Shown here piece by piece: positions 40,684-53,205 of a DNA stretch of 64,000 nucleotides. Within the stretch, counting starts at the first letter, position 1, and every line of letters starts with the position of its first letter. The notes under the pieces were generated by a model. It made no database searches. It was given only the letters and a program-made list of their open reading frames with translations, and was not told the DNA's origin. A program made the position numbers and the translations under genes. Location of the stretch: the NCBI GenBank assembly GCA_030340625.1, contig JAOPHQ010005139.1, positions 146,001 to 210,000 on the forward strand. The letters are read 5' to 3'. The DNA is from Merluccius polli (Eukaryota; Chordata; Actinopteri; Gadiformes; Merlucciidae).

Positions 40684-42045
40684 CCTGGGTCAGACCCGGG
40701 GTTTGTGAGGACACCTCTTCATAGGGTGTGTGCTGGAGTACTTGGGAATCAAGCGTTTCAAGTTCAACAAGAAACCCTGAGTCCCTGATCACCCAGGAGA
40801 CTGCTTCCGTGTCCAGACACGTCTGGCTTGTGGCCCTTCAACAAACACATTTCAAAGAAAATACGTTTAATTCAAGAAGACATCACATTAAAATCAACCC
40901 TCAGGGATGGGAAGCCTTTGAAACTGTTTTTTATTGGTTGGTTAACGCTGCCTGCTGGTGATATCACCAACTATTATAAGGTGACATCATCATGCACCAA
41001 TAGCATGTGGTCCTGTGTTTGGGGACCCAGAGGTTGTACAGGTTACTAAGAGCTATGCACTACAGCCATGAGAGCAATACAGCCTGTAAAACCCAGGATC
41101 ATAGCCAATACTGTGTGTCTGTGAGTTTAATCCAATTAACAAACCATGCCAGGATTTCCAGGATCTATTGACTTTCAGATGTTTCCCGCGTTTAGTTTGT
41201 CTTGGTTCAATGACTGTATGAGTCTGCTTGTCGGCAGTGTCACCAGGAACATTTAGGAATTTACGTTGTTTGAACGTCCATCATCGTCATCGTCATCATC
41301 GCTTGCACCAGTGAATATATTATTATAGCGGAGCTAGCACCAGTTATAAGAAATTACTGTTTCACCTTCAACTATACACATTCCATTTTAAGTAAGAAAC
41401 ACAAAACACTTGAAATTTACTTTTTATTCCATATATTTGTTTATTTGATTCACAAGTTCACAAGTTTCTTTTTAACATTCCTACAGTGTTTTAAGGTTTA
41501 TTTTTAATTTCAGCTCATTCAGTTACTAAGTATTCTTTAAGTAATATTACATTAGAACCAGATCATGAAATCATTAGATCACAACATTATTAGATCATGA
41601 ATCATACGATCATTAGAACATGAAATCATTAGAGCACTAGAACTCTACCTGAGAAAGTGGTTTTCCGAGCTGTGAACATCCATGATGCAGAGTCTTTAGA
41701 CCAAATGAAATGCCTTTTACTACTGATAAGTCATGATATACTAATTATGATATGGATAAATCCATGTTTCTATTGTTTAATACTTAGTGAGGTTATTTAT
41801 CTCACTGTTGAGAGAACATGTATGTTTTTGTACTGCAAGCTGCCGCTATTGCAGATGCTGCCTTTTTTCTAAATGTTCTTTCCACTACTGATGTAACACT
41901 TAAGCTTTAGTAAATATTATAACCTGCCTTAGCACTGACATGCGCCTATAAAAGCCTATTGACTGTAGATCCATACAGATCTGCTGATCGTCTTCCAAAG
42001 TTTCTGAATGCTTTAGAATTAAATAAAGTATTGCGTATCCCATGT
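40684..42045 (+). other. mtmr12 3' UTR with AATAAA
   Basis: AT-rich, gene-free sequence after the mtmr12 stop. AATAAA at 42022-42027 is followed by gtattgcgtatcc, a plausible cleavage region. This implies a 3' UTR of about 1.35 kb. Confidence 0.5.
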
Positions 42046-42654
42046 GCAACGTTCTCAATAGCAATTCATCTCAACCATGTCTGAAAAGTATTTAATGCAC
42101 TCTGAAATCACTAAATGCAGATTTATAAAGAGACCAACTGTTGGGAGTTGTCTGGTATATCAATATGAACTTGGTATTATGCTCATGTGCGAGGGCAGAG
42201 CGACCACATTATCTGTAATCTGACGCCTGTAAGGTTTCTCCAGCCCAAGGTGTAATGTCTCACTTCCCCCACATTTACAATTGGTACACAGTGAAGTGGA
42301 CAGTTACCAACACACAAATATAATAAAGAATAATACCAAGTTAATATTGGTATACCAGACAACTTCCCTAGAATCAAATATTGAAGATCAACAAAGTTTG
42401 AAATAGTACAACAGTAGAGTTTCAATGAACAATTAGCACAAAGGACTGATAGTTATAGAGTAGGTTAAGGACTGAGTTATGAAGTAGGTTAAGGATTGAT
42501 AGTTATGGATTAGGTTAAGGACTGATAGATATAGAGTAGGTTTTGCTTATTTCTAAAATCCTTGGAATGAAAAACTTGGGATTGATTGTCAAACAACGTA
42601 GGTAAAGGTCAAAATTAAATTCAATATTAAATAATCATAAAATGAAATAAAATT
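42046..42654. other. Gene-free spacer between mtmr12 and golph3
   Basis: AT-rich sequence with a few imperfect repeats of ggttaaggactgatagttat (about 42440-42540). Nothing else is supported. Confidence 0.5.
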
Positions 42655-43155
42655 GACTAAAAACAACTAAAACTGACACATGAATGGTTAGTTGGAGGAA
42701 GTGGAAAATGTGTTGATCTACCTGCTGGGAACCTGTAGGCCTACCTGCTGGGAGGCTTGTAGGCCTACCTGCTGGGAGACTGGTGGCCTACATGCTGGGA
42801 GGCTGGAGGCCTAACTGCTGGGAGGCTTGTAGGCCTACCTGCTGGGAGGCTGGAGGCCTAACTGCTGGGAGCCTTGTAGGTCTACCTGCTGGAATGCCTG
42901 GGGGCCTGCCTGCTGGGAGGCTGGAGACCTACAGGTCTACCTGCTGGGAGCCTGTAGGCCTACCTGCTGGGAGCCTACCTGCTGGAATGCCTGCAGGTCT
43001 ACCTGCTGGGAGCCTGTAGGCCTACCTGCTGGGAGCCTACCTGCTGGGAGACTGTAGGCCTACCTGCTGGGAGGCTGGAGACCTACCTGCTGGGAGGCCT
43101 GTAGGCCTACCTGCTGGGGGGGCTGGCCAGCCTCGGTGCCACATCCACTGCTCCC
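42655..43155. repeat. 501-bp tandem duplication upstream of golph3, copy 1
   Basis: Begins gactaaaaacaactaaaact and ends cactgctccc. Internally it is a minisatellite of ctacctgctgggagcctgta type units. By eye it is identical to copy 2. Confidence 0.9.
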
Positions 43156-43656
43156 GACTAAAAACAACTAAAACTGACACATGAATGGTTAGTTGGAGGA
43201 AGTGGAAAATGTGTTGATCTACCTGCTGGGAACCTGTAGGCCTACCTGCTGGGAGGCTTGTAGGCCTACCTGCTGGGAGACTGGTGGCCTACATGCTGGG
43301 AGGCTGGAGGCCTAACTGCTGGGAGGCTTGTAGGCCTACCTGCTGGGAGGCTGGAGGCCTAACTGCTGGGAGCCTTGTAGGTCTACCTGCTGGAATGCCT
43401 GGGGGCCTGCCTGCTGGGAGGCTGGAGACCTACAGGTCTACCTGCTGGGAGCCTGTAGGCCTACCTGCTGGGAGCCTACCTGCTGGAATGCCTGCAGGTC
43501 TACCTGCTGGGAGCCTGTAGGCCTACCTGCTGGGAGCCTACCTGCTGGGAGACTGTAGGCCTACCTGCTGGGAGGCTGGAGACCTACCTGCTGGGAGGCC
43601 TGTAGGCCTACCTGCTGGGGGGGCTGGCCAGCCTCGGTGCCACATCCACTGCTCCC
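43156..43656. repeat. 501-bp tandem duplication upstream of golph3, copy 2
   Basis: Same 501 nt as 42655-43155 with no difference that I could find. It ends where the CpG-rich golph3 5' region starts. Confidence 0.9.
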
Positions 43657-43904
43657 GTCAGAGCCGGCGCCATATTGGATCCTCAGTGGTAAACACACGC
43701 TCGCCGCGGCTCCGACACCCAGGCTTTAGTTTAGCAAAACGGCGGCGCCGAGCAGCTGCTATATGTGTCAGGGCGGTCGGTCCAGGGCTTAGTCTCGGGC
43801 AACACTGAGTCCAAAGGGGGTTTGGGGCTTTTTTCTGTGGCCGTTGTTTTTGGCGAGCTCGCCGGTGTGTGTGTGTGTTGTTTTTTTGTTTGTTTTGTTG
43901 AGAC
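43657..43904 (+). promoter_or_regulatory. golph3 promoter and 5' UTR
   Basis: GC- and CpG-rich region directly before the start codon, with gccggcgccatattgg (about 43662-43677) and aaacggcggcgccgag (about 43737-43752), both YY1/CpG-island style motifs. No TATA box. A gtgtgtgtgtgttgtttttttg stretch lies in the presumed 5' UTR. Confidence 0.55.
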
Positions 43905-44351
43905 ATGACTTCCCTGAGTCAGAGGAGCTCCGGCCTGGTGCAGCGCCGGACCGAGGCGTCGCGTAGCGCCGCGGCCGACAAGGAGAGGCCTCCCTCCGGG
44001 GAGGAGGCCGAGCCGCGCCGGGGAGAGGAGCCGGAGGACGGCGAGCAGGGCGACTCCAAGGAGACGCGGCTCACCCTGATGGAGGAGGTGCTGCTGCTCG
44101 GCTTGAAGGACCGGGAGGTGAACGACACTGCTGCTATCTTCGTTTCTCTACACGGCATTTTTATATGAGCGAAAAACACAGGTTGTTTGTGTTTATCCAG
44201 GTTATAAACCCGTCGTTTCTGTGTCGCGTAAAATGTAATTATCTCGGCTTAACGTAAAAATACACGGTGGTATGAAGCCGTGTGTCCATATGTTTTAATA
44301 ACGTTACGTGTAACTTGTGTTATTTACATTGGCCGTGTTTAGTTGGCTCTG

Positions 44352-44402
<51 letters not shown>

Positions 44403-47400
44403 GAAGGAGATCTAGTTACTGCAGACTTTGACTGGAAAATGGGGGCATAACATACTGAACAGCCCTCTGGTATTTCAGACAGAAATATGGGATAGTTTTT
44501 GGTGTGTGTGTTGAGTAATTTCCCAACTCTTGACAAGATATTTCTGCTTATTTTAACCTGATCGTTGGTGTCCGAAAGGTTCATAAACTTACTCTGAAAC
44601 ATTCCCAATACATTCCTGTAAAACATCTTCATTTACAATACAATCTGGTGTGTAGCCCTACATCTACAGCAGCTTTGTCTGTTGAACCTGTGGTCTGTTG
44701 AACCTGTGGTCTGTTGAACCTCTGGTCTGTTGAACCTGTGGTCTGTTGAACCTCTGATCTGTTGAACCTCAGGTCTGTTGAACCTCTGATCTGTTGAACC
44801 TCTGGTCTGTTGAACCTGTGGTCTGTTGAACCTCTGATCTGTTGAACCTCTGGTCTGTTGAACCTCTGGTCTGTTGAACCTCTGGTCTGTTGAACCTCTG
44901 GTCTGTTGAACCTCTGGTCTGTTGAACCTCTGGTCTGTTGAACCTCTGGTCTGTTGAACCTCTGGTCTGTTGTCTGTGTTGATTTGAGTTCCAACTGAAC
45001 TTGTTAGGACTTCATTATACAGCAAGAGATTTCATGTGGTTGAGATGTTTTCCTGATGTGTTTATCTGGCCACCTTGACGCTAATGTTTTAGCTTCAGTC
45101 CGGGATATTGGCTGTATTACAGTTATGCCCATGAATCCATAAGTCCCGGTTTACTTCAACAGGACACACGCCGACACGGTCACTCCATGGAGATGAAGTC
45201 CACTATTGTATTCACAACTCCAGAAACGAGAGGTGTGCATATTCAGCGCCAGTCTCAACAGCTAGATGAAGAGAAATAGATTGAGGTAGTTTGACGTTAA
45301 CAGGCAGTACAACGTCCTCAGCGGCGTTTGAAACAGTCTTTCATTGAGCCCAGACTTTCTGCCTCCCGGTGCTGGTGGGTCAGAGTTGAATGTTTTCCGT
45401 AGCTTCGAGCTTAAGGGCAGCAGTACTCGGATATGATATCCCAAATATTAGCTCAAGGAGAGGTACTGAAGCTGTGTGTTGGGAGGGAGTGAGGTTGTGT
45501 GTTGGAGGGGAGTGAGTGAGGTTGTTCGTTGGGAGGGAGTGAGGTTGTGTGTTGGGAGGAGAGGGAGTGAGGTTGTTCGTTGGGAGGGAGTGAGGTTGTG
45601 TGTTGGGAGGAAAGGGAGTGAGGTTGTGTGTTGGGAGGAAAGGGAGTGAGGTTGTGTGTTGGGAGGAGAGGGAGTGAGGTTGTGTGTTGGGAGGGAGTGA
45701 GGGTGGGAGGGGAGGGGGTGAGGTTGTGTGTTGGGAGGGAGCGAGGTTGTGTGTTGGGAGGGGGTGAGGTTGGGAGGGGAGGGGGTGAGGTTGTGTGTTG
45801 GGAGTAGTGGCGTCACGAGATCGACAAGATCGATCGAAATGAGCTTTCGATTTTGATCATCGAAATCAAAAGCAGGATTGACGATTAAAAAAAAAAAAAA
45901 AAAGCTGTTTGTGGGGCTGTCATCTAGTGGCTCTTTTTGTTTTTGTGTTAAACAGTTATTTATTAAAATGTTACCATATGGCCTTAGTGTGGTACATTCC
46001 GAAAGAAATATAGTGGTTTTTTCACACATACCATGTAGCCTATCTTTTTAAAGAACAATTTTAAGTTATCAGGGCATAAAACCAATGATCTGTTTATCTT
46101 TACCAATCAAGACTCGATAGTCTAACAATGGCATAGCTGTCAGTGCTGAATTTTTTTTTGTTGTTTAAATCGAAAATCGAGACCTTAAAATCGAAAGTCA
46201 AATCGAATCATGGATTTGGAGAATCATGACACCGCTAGTTGGGAGGGAGTGAGGTTGTGTGTTGGGAGGGGAGGGAGTGAGGTTGTGTGTTGGAAGGGGA
46301 GGGAGTGAGGTTGTGTGTTGGGAGGGGAGGGGAGGGAGTGAGGTTTTGTGTTGGAAGGGGAGGGAGTGAGGTTGTGTGTTCTTGGGAGGGGAGGGAGTAA
46401 GGTTGTGTGTTGGAAGGGGAGGGAGTGTGGTTGTGTGTTGGAAGGGGAGGGAGTGAGGTTGTGTGTTGGGAGGGGAGGGAGGGAGGTTTTGTGTTGGAAG
46501 GGGAGGGAGTGAGGTTGTGTGTTGAGGGAGTGAGGTTTTGTGTTAACTTGGGAGGGAGTTAGGTTGTGTGTATCGGAGGTAAGTGTGTGAATCAATGAAG
46601 AGTTAGGTGTGTTGACTTGGCTCAGCGCCACCAGAACTACAAACATGGAGGAGATGTAGTCCTGAGGTTTTAGTTAACGTCCTCCAAGTCGTTTGGATCG
46701 AGGGATAGATTTTTTTTATTTGTATACATTTTATTTGTATACATTTTAATATTTTCAGCACCATTGGCTTTGTATCCAGTCTCCTGACGCTCTGGGGATA
46801 TTTTCATGGTTAAAAATTGTGTACAGTGATATTTTCAGGGTTAAAGGTTGTGTACAGAAGGTTTAGTGTTGAAAGTGTTGTAAACCTTAGACTGCAGAAT
46901 ATAGCAGCAAAACACACATAATAAATTGTATGTATATCACGCTTTTCTAAATTTATTTTATAAAAAGACACTTTAGCATAAATAATAACACTAACATATA
47001 TACAAGAGTAACACATTTATAAATAAAACAAATATCAATAAAAGTCACAAAACATTTAAAATATAGCAAGAGGCAGAGAGGGGAGGGTTATAAACTATGA
47101 ACCCGTAGGGAAATGTCTCTTGTCCTATTGTTATTAATGTCATTAATGTTATTATTAATAATTAGGCTCATTGGTTATTAATACATGTTATATGTATATG
47201 TTTTAGCAGGAGAACTTCTGCTCAGGAGATACAAAAAATGTGATGTAAGGGGAAAAAAAGGCTTAGTTGAGGGGTAAAGGTTATAGAAAAAACATGCAAA
47301 GGGTGTTGTCAAAACCCACGTCACACTCGCTCCAGCTAGGGTGCGCAGCCAATAGAAAACTACTACAGACTGGAGAATTTCACCTGTTTTACAACTTTAT

Positions 47401-50132
47401 ACATTTTAGTAAATAACGCCAGGACTTTGTGGGCCAAACAGAACGTGTTTGACCTGAAGTGATGTTGGCTTTAATAATGTGTTTGTGCTGTAGGGCTACA
47501 CCTCCTTCTGGAATGACTGCATCTCGTCGGGGTTGCGCGGCTGTATGCTCATCGAGCTGGCGCTGCGCGGGCGGCTGCAGCTGGACGCATGTGGCATGCG
47601 CCGCAAGAGTCTGTTGGCCAGGAAGGTGAGGCTCCTCTAGATCTGTTTCACCTCTCTCCTCTAGATCTGTTTCACCTCTCTCCTCTAGATCTGTTTCTCC
47701 TCTCTCCTCTAGATCTGTTTCACCTCTCTCCTCTAGACCTGTTTCACCTCTCTCCTCTAGATCTGTTTCTCCTCTCTCCTCTAGATCTGTTTCACCTCTC
47801 TCCTCTAGACCTGTTTCACCTCCCCTCTAGATCTGTTTCACCTCTCCTCTAGATCTGTTTCACCTCTCCTCTAGATCTGTTTCACCTTTCTCCTCTAGAT
47901 CTGTTTCACCTCTCTCCTCTAGATCTGTTTCACCTCTCCTCTAAATCAGTTTCACCTCCCCTCTAGATCTGTTTCACCTCTCCTCTAGATCTGTTTCACT
48001 TCTCATCTAGATCTTTTTCACCTGTCCTCTAGATCTGTTTCACTTCTCCTCTAGATCTGTTTCACCTCTCTCCTCTAGACCTGTTTCACCTCTCTCCTCT
48101 AGATCTGTTTCACCTCTCCTCCTCTAGACCTGTTTCTCCTCTCCTCTAGACCTGTTTCACCTCTCCTCTAGATCTGTTTCACCTCTCTCCTCTAGATCTG
48201 TTTCACCTCTCCTCTAAATCAGTTTCACCTCCCCTCTAGATCTGTTTCACTTCTCATCTAGATCTTTTTCACCTGTCCTCTAGATCTGTTTCACTTCTCT
48301 AGACCTGTTTCACCTGTCCTCTAGATCTGTTTCACTTCTCCTCTAGATCTGTTTCCACCCCTTTTAAATTTGTTTCACCTCTCTCCTCTAGATCTGTTTC
48401 ACCTCTCCACTAGACCTGTTTCTCCTCTCCACTAGACCTGTTTCTCCTCTCCTCTAGATCTGTTTCACCTTTCTCCTCTAGATCTGTTTCACCTCTCTCC
48501 TCTAGATCTGTTTCACCTCTCCTCTAAATCAGTTTCACCTCCCCTCTAGATCTGTTTCACTTCTCATCTAGATCTTTTTCACCTGTCCTCTAGATCTGTT
48601 TCACTTCTCCTCTAAACCTGTTTCACCTGTCCTCTAGATCTGTTTCACTTCTCCTCTAGATCTGTTTCCACCCCTTTTAAATTTGTTTCACCTCTCTCTT
48701 CTCTAGATCTGTTTCACCTCTCTCTCCTCTAGATCTGTTTCAACTCTCTTCTAGATCTGTTTCACCTCTCCTCTAGATATTTTTCACCTCTCCTCTAGAT
48801 CTGTTTCACCTCATGCACCTCAATACCATGCAGGTCTTCATTTCTTTACATACTGTTTTACCGTGAAAATCAGACCAAATGGAAATGTGCTTCTAATGCT
48901 TCAGATGTTATGGTTGGATTTAACTGAATGAGTCTAACCTGGATACCTTAGTGGCCACGCAACCCTCATCTGGTTACTCTGCCAGGTCGTATCTAAACCT
49001 TCTGATCTGATCCGGTCTGTTGTGGTCTGCTCCGGTCTGTTGTGGTCTGCTCCGGTCTGTTGTGGTCTGCTCCGGTCTGTTGTGGTCTGATCCGGTCTGT
49101 TGTGCAGGTGATCTGTAAGTCGGACGCCCCTACAGGGGATGTTCTGCTGGACGAGGCTCTGAAACACGTGAAGGAGACGCAGCCACCGGAGACGGTGCAG
49201 AGCTGGATCGAGCTCCTCAGTGGTGAGTAGCTTCGTTTGCTCCTTACTAGCTAGTCCATCCATCTGAATGAACTCCTCAGAGTAGCTCTGTTAGCGCCTG
49301 GCTACAGGAGGGTTTTTGAGCTTGTGAGACGAACATTGGACAAACTGTTTGTTGTTGACGTGTGTTGTTGACGTGTTTGATGAGAAAATGCTTTTTTTGC
49401 GATATTTAAAGAGACCAAAACATTATCTTGGGTCATTTCAACAGATAGATTTAACTTTTTTCTTTATCTGTGACATGTCCAACTGTAATGTATTGAACAC
49501 TTATTTAAAAACTCAAAACATTTCGGTTTGCTGCAGATTAGTATACAAATGTCTACACTGGTATATTTATTATTTTACTATACTTTTACTTTCCCTTTCC
49601 ATTTTAATGATTGTCTTTTATTGTATTTTACTGATGTATTTAAATGTTTGCTATTTAAATGTGTTGAAAGTGTGATTCTGAATGTGTGAATAAACTGTGG
49701 TCTCCAGGGGAGACATGGAACCCTCTGAAGCTTCACTACCAGCTGAGGAACGTTCGCGAGCGGCTGGCCAAGAACCTGGTGGAGAAAGGCGTCCTGACCA
49801 CGGAGAAGCAGAACTTCCTGCTGTTTGACATGACCACCCACCCGCTCACCAACAGCAACATCAAACAGCGACTCATCAAGAAGGTACAGGAGGCGGTCCT
49901 GGAGCGCTGGGTCAATGACCCACAGCGCATGGACAAACGGCTGCTGGCGCTCATCTTTCTGGCTCACTCGTCGGACGTGCTGGAGAACGCCTTCGCGCCG
50001 CTGCTGGACGAGCAGTACGACCTGGCCATGAAGCGCGTCCGTCAGCTGCTGGACCTGGAGCCCGAGGGGGAGAGCATGAAGCCTAACGCCAACCAGCTGC
50101 TGTGGGCCGTGGTGGCTGCCTTCACCAAGTGA
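43905..50132 (+). CDS. golph3: Golgi phosphoprotein 3 (GOLPH3), 4 coding exons
   Basis: Exons: 43905-44117, 47494-47625, 49108-49222, 49708-50132. This gives about 294 aa (human 298), matching throughout. GOLPH3 is a peripheral trans-Golgi protein that binds PI4P, COPI and glycosyltransferase tails, and MYO18A to shape Golgi membranes (known). The PI4P pocket residues of the human protein (W81, R90, R171, R174) are present here as W77, R86, R167 and R170. The N-terminus MTSLSQRSSGLVQRRTEASR keeps the basic cluster used for coatomer binding and separates it from GOLPH3L. Only the acidic linker (about 24-52) differs from human. The C-terminus LLWAVVAAFTK is conserved. The start ATG is preceded by gagac, giving G at -3. 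Confidence 0.96.
44350..44402. repeat. (CTAT)n microsatellite, golph3 intron 1
   Basis: About 13 perfect ctat units. Confidence 0.95.
44676..44972. repeat. Minisatellite, 16-bp unit, golph3 intron 1
   Basis: About 18 copies of tctgttgaacctctgg with g/c and g/a variants. Long minus-strand frames over it are artefacts. Confidence 0.95.
45473..46575. repeat. Minisatellite gggagggagtgaggttgtgt, split by a hAT MITE, golph3 intron 1
   Basis: Purine-rich units of about 23-30 nt on both sides of 45805-46237, clearly one array before insertion. The right half shows more ggaaggggagggag variants. G-rich runs could support quadruplex formation on the + strand. Confidence 0.9.
45805..46237. mobile_element. 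hAT-type MITE inserted in the minisatellite
   Basis: Ends TAGTGGCGTCACGAGAT and, inverted, TAGCGGTGTCATGATTCT are terminal repeats. gttgggag flanks both sides (45797-45804 and 46238-46245), an 8-bp duplication, though the host array itself contains this word. The interior has several tcgatttt-type inverted stretches and no ORF. Confidence 0.7.
46580..47490. other. golph3 intron 1, right part: nothing notable
   Basis: AT-rich intronic sequence without repeats, frames or motifs I can support. Confidence 0.5.
47631..48812 (+). repeat. Minisatellite, about 22-24-bp pyrimidine-rich unit, golph3 intron 2
   Basis: About 50 copies of atctgtttcacctctctcct plus ctag, with higher-order repeats: a block containing ctctaaatcagtttcacctc and tctcatctagatctttttca recurs near 47940, 48215 and 48525. 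It starts 5 nt after the exon 2 donor. Each unit contains ctctctcctctag, a strong acceptor-like sequence. Confidence 0.95.
49008..49105 (+). repeat. Short repeat ggtctgttgtggtctgctcc at golph3 exon 3 acceptor
   Basis: Four to five 20-nt units; the last one (ggtctgttgtgcag) forms the exon 3 splice acceptor. Confidence 0.85.
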
Positions 50133-51367
50133 TGGGTGGGGGGGGGGGTGAGCGTGGGGGTAGGTTGCCACGGTAGCAGGATGGGACTGAGAGGGAGGGA
50201 GGGAGAGAGAGTGAGAGCTCCTATTGGCTGCAGTGACTTTACAGACTGGAGTTAACGCCTCCCCCCAGTGGCTAAGGAATGGGATGCTCCAGATCTGGCC
50301 CAGATCTGGCCCAGATGTAGCCCAGATCTAGCCTAGTTCTGGCCCAGATCTAGCCTAGTTCTGGCCCAGATCTAGCCCAGGTCTGGTCCAGATCTAGCTC
50401 AGGTCTAGCCCAGGTCTGGCCCAGATTTTATCCATCTACTTTTCCCTCGTCTTGCTTTTCTTTTTGCTTGTAGATAAAAACTCCTCCTTGTTGGTCCCAC
50501 CAGACGACTCCTCTCTGCTCGCTTCGTCGTCTGGAAGATAAACCAAACTAATTCTTCAGAACAGAATCTCACGGTGGATGCAGATTGGCCGACTTTTTTT
50601 TTTCTTATTTTCTTTGAGTGTCTTGTCCCCCCCCCGAACTGTGTCATCCGGGCGCTTACAGACCTGAAGCATGCAGATTGTTTAGTTTGTTGTTCAGTTT
50701 GTCCCTACATGGCTACACTTCACACCACCAGGCAACGCGAGGCATGGATCAGCCACTCAGAGGGCTCTTTAGTACCAGGTGATGTCGCAGTGGTTTGATT
50801 GGTGGAAGTATCGTCTATTCCCTTTAAGTACAACTGGTGTAACCCGCCCAGTCCCAGTATCATGCAGATGTCAGGTGAGAAGGAAGACATGTTTGGTTTC
50901 TTGTTACATTCCTTATTTCTCATTAAATACTTTTGTTTCATAACTGTCTCCGGTCGCTTGGATGTCACGGTGAGCTGTGATTTGAGCTGTGGCCACTAGA
51001 GGGCGCCATCTCCCTGGGAGGCATCACCATATCTCTTACTTTTCATGAGAAATCATTTTTTATGTTTTTTATTTTCACGGAAGCTTGAGGCAAGTTTTCA
51101 CATCTTTTTTTTTGCTACTACATATTTTTGTTTAGTTTTATTTGTGAATATTTTAAAGGTATTGCGTTAGAGTATATGACTCCTGTATGTCTGTATGGAT
51201 GTATGTATGTATGTATGAGTGCACCATGAAAGAAAGGGGGAGAGGCGGAGGTAGACGCGAGAGCGAGCGAGAGAGAGAGAAAGGTAGACGAGAGATTGTG
51301 TACTTGTCATTTTAATAAAGGGACCTCTGTCTGTGTTTTACTTTCTTTTACTATAAGAAAAAATAAA
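50133..51367 (+). other. golph3 3' UTR with poly(A) signals
   Basis: Contains a cccagatctagc/ctggcccagat tandem stretch (50285-50425), a purine-rich gagagcgagcgagagagaga segment near 51255-51285, and AATAAA hexamers at 51314-51319 and 51362-51367. The first is followed by gggacctctgtctgtgtttt, a good GU-rich downstream element. Confidence 0.55.
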
Positions 51368-52460
51368 CTACAAGCTTGAAAGTGCCTAATCATATTGTTG
51401 CTTTAATGTTTATTTAAAGGTTATGGTTTGTAGTCATTTTTAGTGTTAATGATGAGCATATAGATTAGAGATTTAAACAGCTTGGAAAATACATTTCATA
51501 TAAGGTTTAAGGAGCTGTCGTAAGCTTAGAGTAAATTCGGTGTATTTAAGTTACATGATCAATTACCAGCTGATCAAAGTTGGATAAACCAAAAATTAAT
51601 ACACATTAATTATTAAAATTTTAATTTTAATAACCATTAATTTTAACAATGGTCATTTTAACAAAACATGCCGAATAATATGACAAATATCAATGCTTGC
51701 GTGAAACAAGCGTATTAAAATTATTCCTAATGTAATCGGTTAACCCGAAATGCAAAGTCTAATAAAATGTCTCGTCCGCTGCAGATGGGGCATTATTATT
51801 ATTATTAGACCGCTAGAGGTCGCCCAACCATCACTTCAGTGATCCCGGAGGAAACGGTTTCTTTTGCTCTGCTCAAGATAATAGAAAGTAGAATAAATAT
51901 AAGTAAAAATATAAAACAAAGTGTTCAGTCAATAAAATTATAGAAAATCGTGTATGCAAATTAATATAAAGATGTACATATAGTATAGTAACTATGTATT
52001 CACATATGAATAAATAGTTTGTAGTATCTATAGGCCTAGGCCCACTATATTATAGTAATTATACACACATGAATGAATAGTATCTATAGTGAATAGTTCA
52101 TAGTATTTATAGTAGTAGTGAATATAGTTAATAACCTCTCACGACTCTGAGTCAACTGAGGTGAAGGTTTCCATTTAATGTGAACGCTCCCAGGGCCACA
52201 GGGCGCTGTGAGTGGCCATTCATCATTCAGCCCTGTCACACAAGTGTGTGTGTGTGTGTGTTTACAGCTAAACTGGATTGTTTGTACTCCAGGCTGCATT
52301 CAGATTTCAAGGTCAGGTGTCCATAAGAGATGCTGTCAAACCGTTTTGATTCGGTTGATTTTCTCACAAACACAAAAGTATTCCTTTTCCAGCCCACATC
52401 TTTGTTGTGGTCTCATGCTGTTCATATGGGGGCCTTGTTAATGATAGATCTATTAGTCTT
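51368..52460. other. Gene-free AT-rich sequence downstream of golph3
   Basis: AT-rich with aatttaat/attaattt words, a (TTA)n at about 51793 and several tatagtagt repeats. No supported gene or element. Confidence 0.5.
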
Positions 52461-52469
52461 AATGTGATG

Positions 52470-52750
52470 TGGGCTGTAGTTAATGTTATATTAGACTAGT
52501 TCATGTTATGTGGTGTGTTGTTAATGTTATATTAGTATGTAGTTTTATGTTAGATTAGTTCATGGTATATTAGTATGTAGTTAATGTTATGTTAGACTAT
52601 TTCATGGTTTATTAGTATGTAGTTAGTCATGTTAGATTACTTCATGGTATATGTAGTTAATGTTATGTTAGATTAGTTCATGGTATACTAGTATGTTGTG
52701 TTATGTTAGACTAGTTCATTGTATATTAGTATGTAGTTAATGTTATTTGT
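52470..52750. repeat. Minisatellite, about 40-45-bp unit
   Basis: Imperfect copies of gttatgttagactagttcat followed by ggtatattagtatgtagtta. Confidence 0.8.
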
Positions 52751-52940
52751 GACTTCATGACACAGGAAAAGAAACTGTTCACCTGAGATCACAAGACACA
52801 TATATTGTTTTCATCTAAAAACAGCTTTGGGAAGTTTGGAACCAGGCAGTGGTTAACCTGTGTGAGGAGTTAGTTAGTTAGTTATAAACTAGTCTCCCAT
52901 CTCCAAACCTCCAACAAAACACCTTCACCATCATCAACAC

Positions 52941-52943
<3 letters not shown>

Positions 52944-53009
<66 letters not shown>
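52944..53009. repeat. (CA)n microsatellite
   Basis: About 33 CA units. A (TC)n tract follows at 53165-53201, and GATA/GACA repeats at 53327-53373. Confidence 0.95.
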
Positions 53010-53010
<1 letters not shown>

Positions 53011-53162
53011 CAGTAATAAAGCATGTTAAAGCAAGTGCTGCAGCAGACATGAAGGGGAGCTCAGGGCTGTGGAGGACGTCTCGTTAGAGTGGAGCTCCTC
53101 AGGGACCAGAGCTGTCTCACTACCTCGTTACCCTCGTTACTCTGACATCTGCTCACACCTGG

Positions 53163-53202
<40 letters not shown>

Positions 53203-53205
<3 letters not shown>

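Noticed and set aside
42783..43520. Two identical 78-codon frames
   Set aside because: They are the same repeat-encoded frame in the two 501-bp copies, made of LPAG-type repeats without homology.
44629..45025. Minus-strand 120-130-codon frames with RFNRPEVQQ repeats
   Set aside because: Encoded by the 16-bp minisatellite in golph3 intron 1; no start context or homology.
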